Origin: JAUZQZ01 sp036985955
GTDB lineage: Bacteria; Pseudomonadota; Zetaproteobacteria; Mariprofundales; Mariprofundaceae
Length of the DNA stretch: 13,879 nucleotides
Direction: 5' to 3'
Assembly: GCA_036985955.1 (NCBI GenBank)
Contig: BTQQ01000031.1
Span: forward strand, 1 to 13,879
Shown here: positions 12,301 through 13,879 of the stretch, in pieces
Layout of the letters: every line of letters begins with the position of its first letter
How positions within the stretch are numbered: the first letter of the stretch is position 1
Notes under the pieces: generated by a model
Database searches by the model: none
Seen by the model: only the letters and a program-made list of their open reading frames with translations
Told to the model about the DNA's origin: nothing
Position numbers and translations under genes: made by a program

Positions 12301-13879
12301 AACGTATCGAGCTGGCTGGCTTCAAATCCTTCGTTGACCCGGTCAAGATTGATCTGAGCGACGGAATCACTGCCATTGTCGGCCCCAACGGCTCAGGCAA
12401 ATCCAATATCGTCGATGCCATCCGCTGGGTACTGGGTGAACATTCGGCCAGGCATCTCAGGGGCGGTGTGATGGACGACCTGATTTTTCAGGGTTCGGAA
12501 ACACGTCCACCTGTCGGGGTATGCGATGTCGAGCTGACCTTTGCCATTGAATCCGGCCAACTGGCAAGCCCCTATCACGAACTGGAAGAAATCCGCGTGC
12601 GCCGCAGGCTAACCCGCGAAGGTGGTAGCGATGCATTTATCAATGGCAAGATGGTGCGCTTAAAAGATGTAGTGGACCTTTTTCTGGATACGGGCGTCTC
12701 CACCCGCGCCTACGCTATTATCGAGCAAGGATCAATCTCTCGCATGATTTCTGCCAAACCGGAAGAGCGCCGCGTCATGTTGGAAGAAGCAGCGGGTGTG
12801 ATGAAATACCGCGCCCGGCGGCGCGAAGCCGAACTGAAAATGAACCATACCCGGCAAAATCTTGACCGGGTCATGGATCTGCTGGAAGAGGTGCGCACCC
12901 AGTGCCGCAGCCTGAAACAGCAGGCATCCCGGGCGGAGCGTTTCAAGAAATTACAGGATGAATGGCAACAAACCCAGGCATTGTCCATGGGAATTCGCTA
13001 CCGCCAGCACCTGGTTCGCTGCCAGGAAGGTCAAAAACAACTTGAGGCGGCCAGGACCAAAGAAGCACAGGCTGCCAGCAGGCATGCGGAGACCGAACGC
13101 AATCTTGCCGATGCCAGGCAGCAACTGATCGAACATGAGGAGCAGGCTCAGCATGCGCAGGATAACCTGAGGAGTGCGGAACAGAAGCGTTCAGAGCTGC
13201 AACAGCAGGCCGAACGGCAGGCGGGAGAACGCCGACTGCTGGCGGAGCGAAAGCTGACGCTGGAACAAAGGATTACCGACGGATCGGAGCGTGGAAAACG
13301 CTTAGAACAGGAAATTAAAGCCATTGAAAACCGCATCACAAGTCAGGACGACCCTGCCTTGCAGAAAGCTCTGGAACAGGCACAAGCAGCAGAAGAAGCG
13401 GCTCGCACACAGCATGAAGAGCAGCGCAGAGTGCGTGATGAAATGCTGGCTGAATTCGAACGTATTCGCAGCCACCATGAAGGCACCGAACGCCGTCGTG
13501 AACAGGCCGAGGCTGCACTTGGACGCTTGCAGGAACGCCAAAGCCTGCTGCTTGGCAGGCAGCAGGAAATCGAGCAGCAACTAAAACAAATTGAGACCTC
13601 GCAGAAAAATGTGGCACAGGAAACAAAGGCATGTGAACAACAGCAGAAACAGGCCTGCGCCGAAGTAGAAACCACGCAACAGCAACTGGATGCTTCGCGT
13701 AAAGAACGTACCGATGCCGAGACAGCGCTCGCTGCCCAGTCTGGTGAGATGCGCCGCTTGCAAGGCGAGATTCAGGAATTGCAGGGACGCGCATCCAGCC
13801 GTGATATTCCGGATCATGTGCGCAACTCATTGCGCCAGGCAGGTGCAATCTGGGTGGACGAGGCCCTGAATGCGCCCGA
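12291..13879 (+). CDS. smc: Chromosome segregation protein SMC (N-terminal part, runs off the edge)
   Basis: SMC is the ATPase of the bacterial condensin that organises and segregates chromosomes with ScpA and ScpB. The first 529 codons are present, with no stop before the window ends. Residues 1-13 (M-R-L-K-R-I-E-L-A-G-F-K-S) are the classical SMC start. Walker A is at 31-38 (G-P-N-G-S-G-K-S). The N-terminal head continues through I-I-E-Q-G-S-I-S-R-M-I and K-P-E-E-R-R to L-E-E-A-A-G-V-M-K-Y-R near 165-175. A long Gln/Glu/Arg/Ala-rich coiled coil follows up to about 500, and the last residues (V-R-N-S-L-R-Q-A-G-A-I-W-V-D) appear to enter the hinge. The ATG overlaps the end of the fetB-like gene by 10 nt. 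No good ribosome binding site is seen, so coupling is likely. The hinge, second coil and Walker B head lie outside. Confidence 0.97.
   Translation, partial: MRLKRIELAGFKSFVDPVKIDLSDGITAIVGPNGSGKSNIVDAIRWVLGEHSARHLRGGVMDDLIFQGSETRPPVGVCDVELTFAIESGQLASPYHELEEIRVRRRLTREGGSDAFINGKMVRLKDVVDLFLDTGVSTRAYAIIEQGSISRMISAKPEERRVMLEEAAGVMKYRARRREAELKMNHTRQNLDRVMDLLEEVRTQCRSLKQQASRAERFKKLQDEWQQTQALSMGIRYRQHLVRCQEGQKQLEAARTKEAQAASRHAETERNLADARQQLIEHEEQAQHAQDNLRSAEQKRSELQQQAERQAGERRLLAERKLTLEQRITDGSERGKRLEQEIKAIENRITSQDDPALQKALEQAQAAEEAARTQHEEQRRVRDEMLAEFERIRSHHEGTERRREQAEAALGRLQERQSLLLGRQQEIEQQLKQIETSQKNVAQETKACEQQQKQACAEVETTQQQLDASRKERTDAETALAAQSGEMRRLQGEIQELQGRASSRDIPDHVRNSLRQAGAIWVDEALNAP

Noticed and set aside
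13336..13848. 170-codon minus-strand frame and several smaller ones opposite smc
   Set aside because: The plus strand encodes the unbroken SMC coiled coil. The antisense frames come from its repetitive Gln/Glu/Ala codons.

Overview
The window looks like a chromosomal housekeeping segment from a proteobacterium. The evidence is a two-subunit glycyl-tRNA synthetase (glyQ, glyS), the classical miaB-phoH-ybeY-corC-lnt order, a DUF2782 protein, and an SMC-type rather than MukB-type condensin. Members of the Gammaproteobacteria and the iron-oxidising Zetaproteobacteria fit this set. I cannot decide between them from sequence alone, and the lineage is an inference. I saw no tRNA, rRNA, insertion sequence, prophage gene or CRISPR array.

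Layout. Positions 1-1088 hold a divergent pair: an exported DUF2782 protein (minus) and a Yip1-like membrane protein (plus). From 7759 down to 1085 runs a tightly packed minus-strand operon of seven genes: miaB, phoH-like, ybeY, corC, lnt, gpsA and an Smr-domain gene. Its spacings are 27, -4, -8, 10, -4 and 3 nt, with two ATGA stop/start overlaps. It combines tRNA modification (MiaB), rRNA/RNA maturation (YbeY, PhoH-like), envelope and phospholipid functions (CorC, Lnt, GpsA) and an Smr nuclease-like protein. The operon ends head-on against the Yip1 gene, and the two stop codons share one TTAA.

A lone minus-strand cyclic-nucleotide-binding-domain gene lies at 7927-8397. It is separated from miaB by a 167-nt promoter-bearing gap, and from glyQ by a 169-nt divergent control region that carries a near-consensus CRP-type palindrome. 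The plus-strand run glyQ, (27-codon ORF), glyS, fetB-like, smc then continues off the right edge. Here glyS and fetB overlap by 1 nt, and fetB and smc by 10 nt.

Most of this is ordinary core genome, and I do not see a convincing new multi-gene system. The points most worth a second look are:
- the mosaic base composition of glyS, which alternates between about 56% and about 40% GC;
- the small ORF and AT-rich hairpins between glyQ and glyS;
- the CRP-type site placed at about -41 of a gene whose own cNMP pocket lacks the usual Arg;
- a shortened, partnerless FetB-like permease;
- a possible CUG start for miaB.
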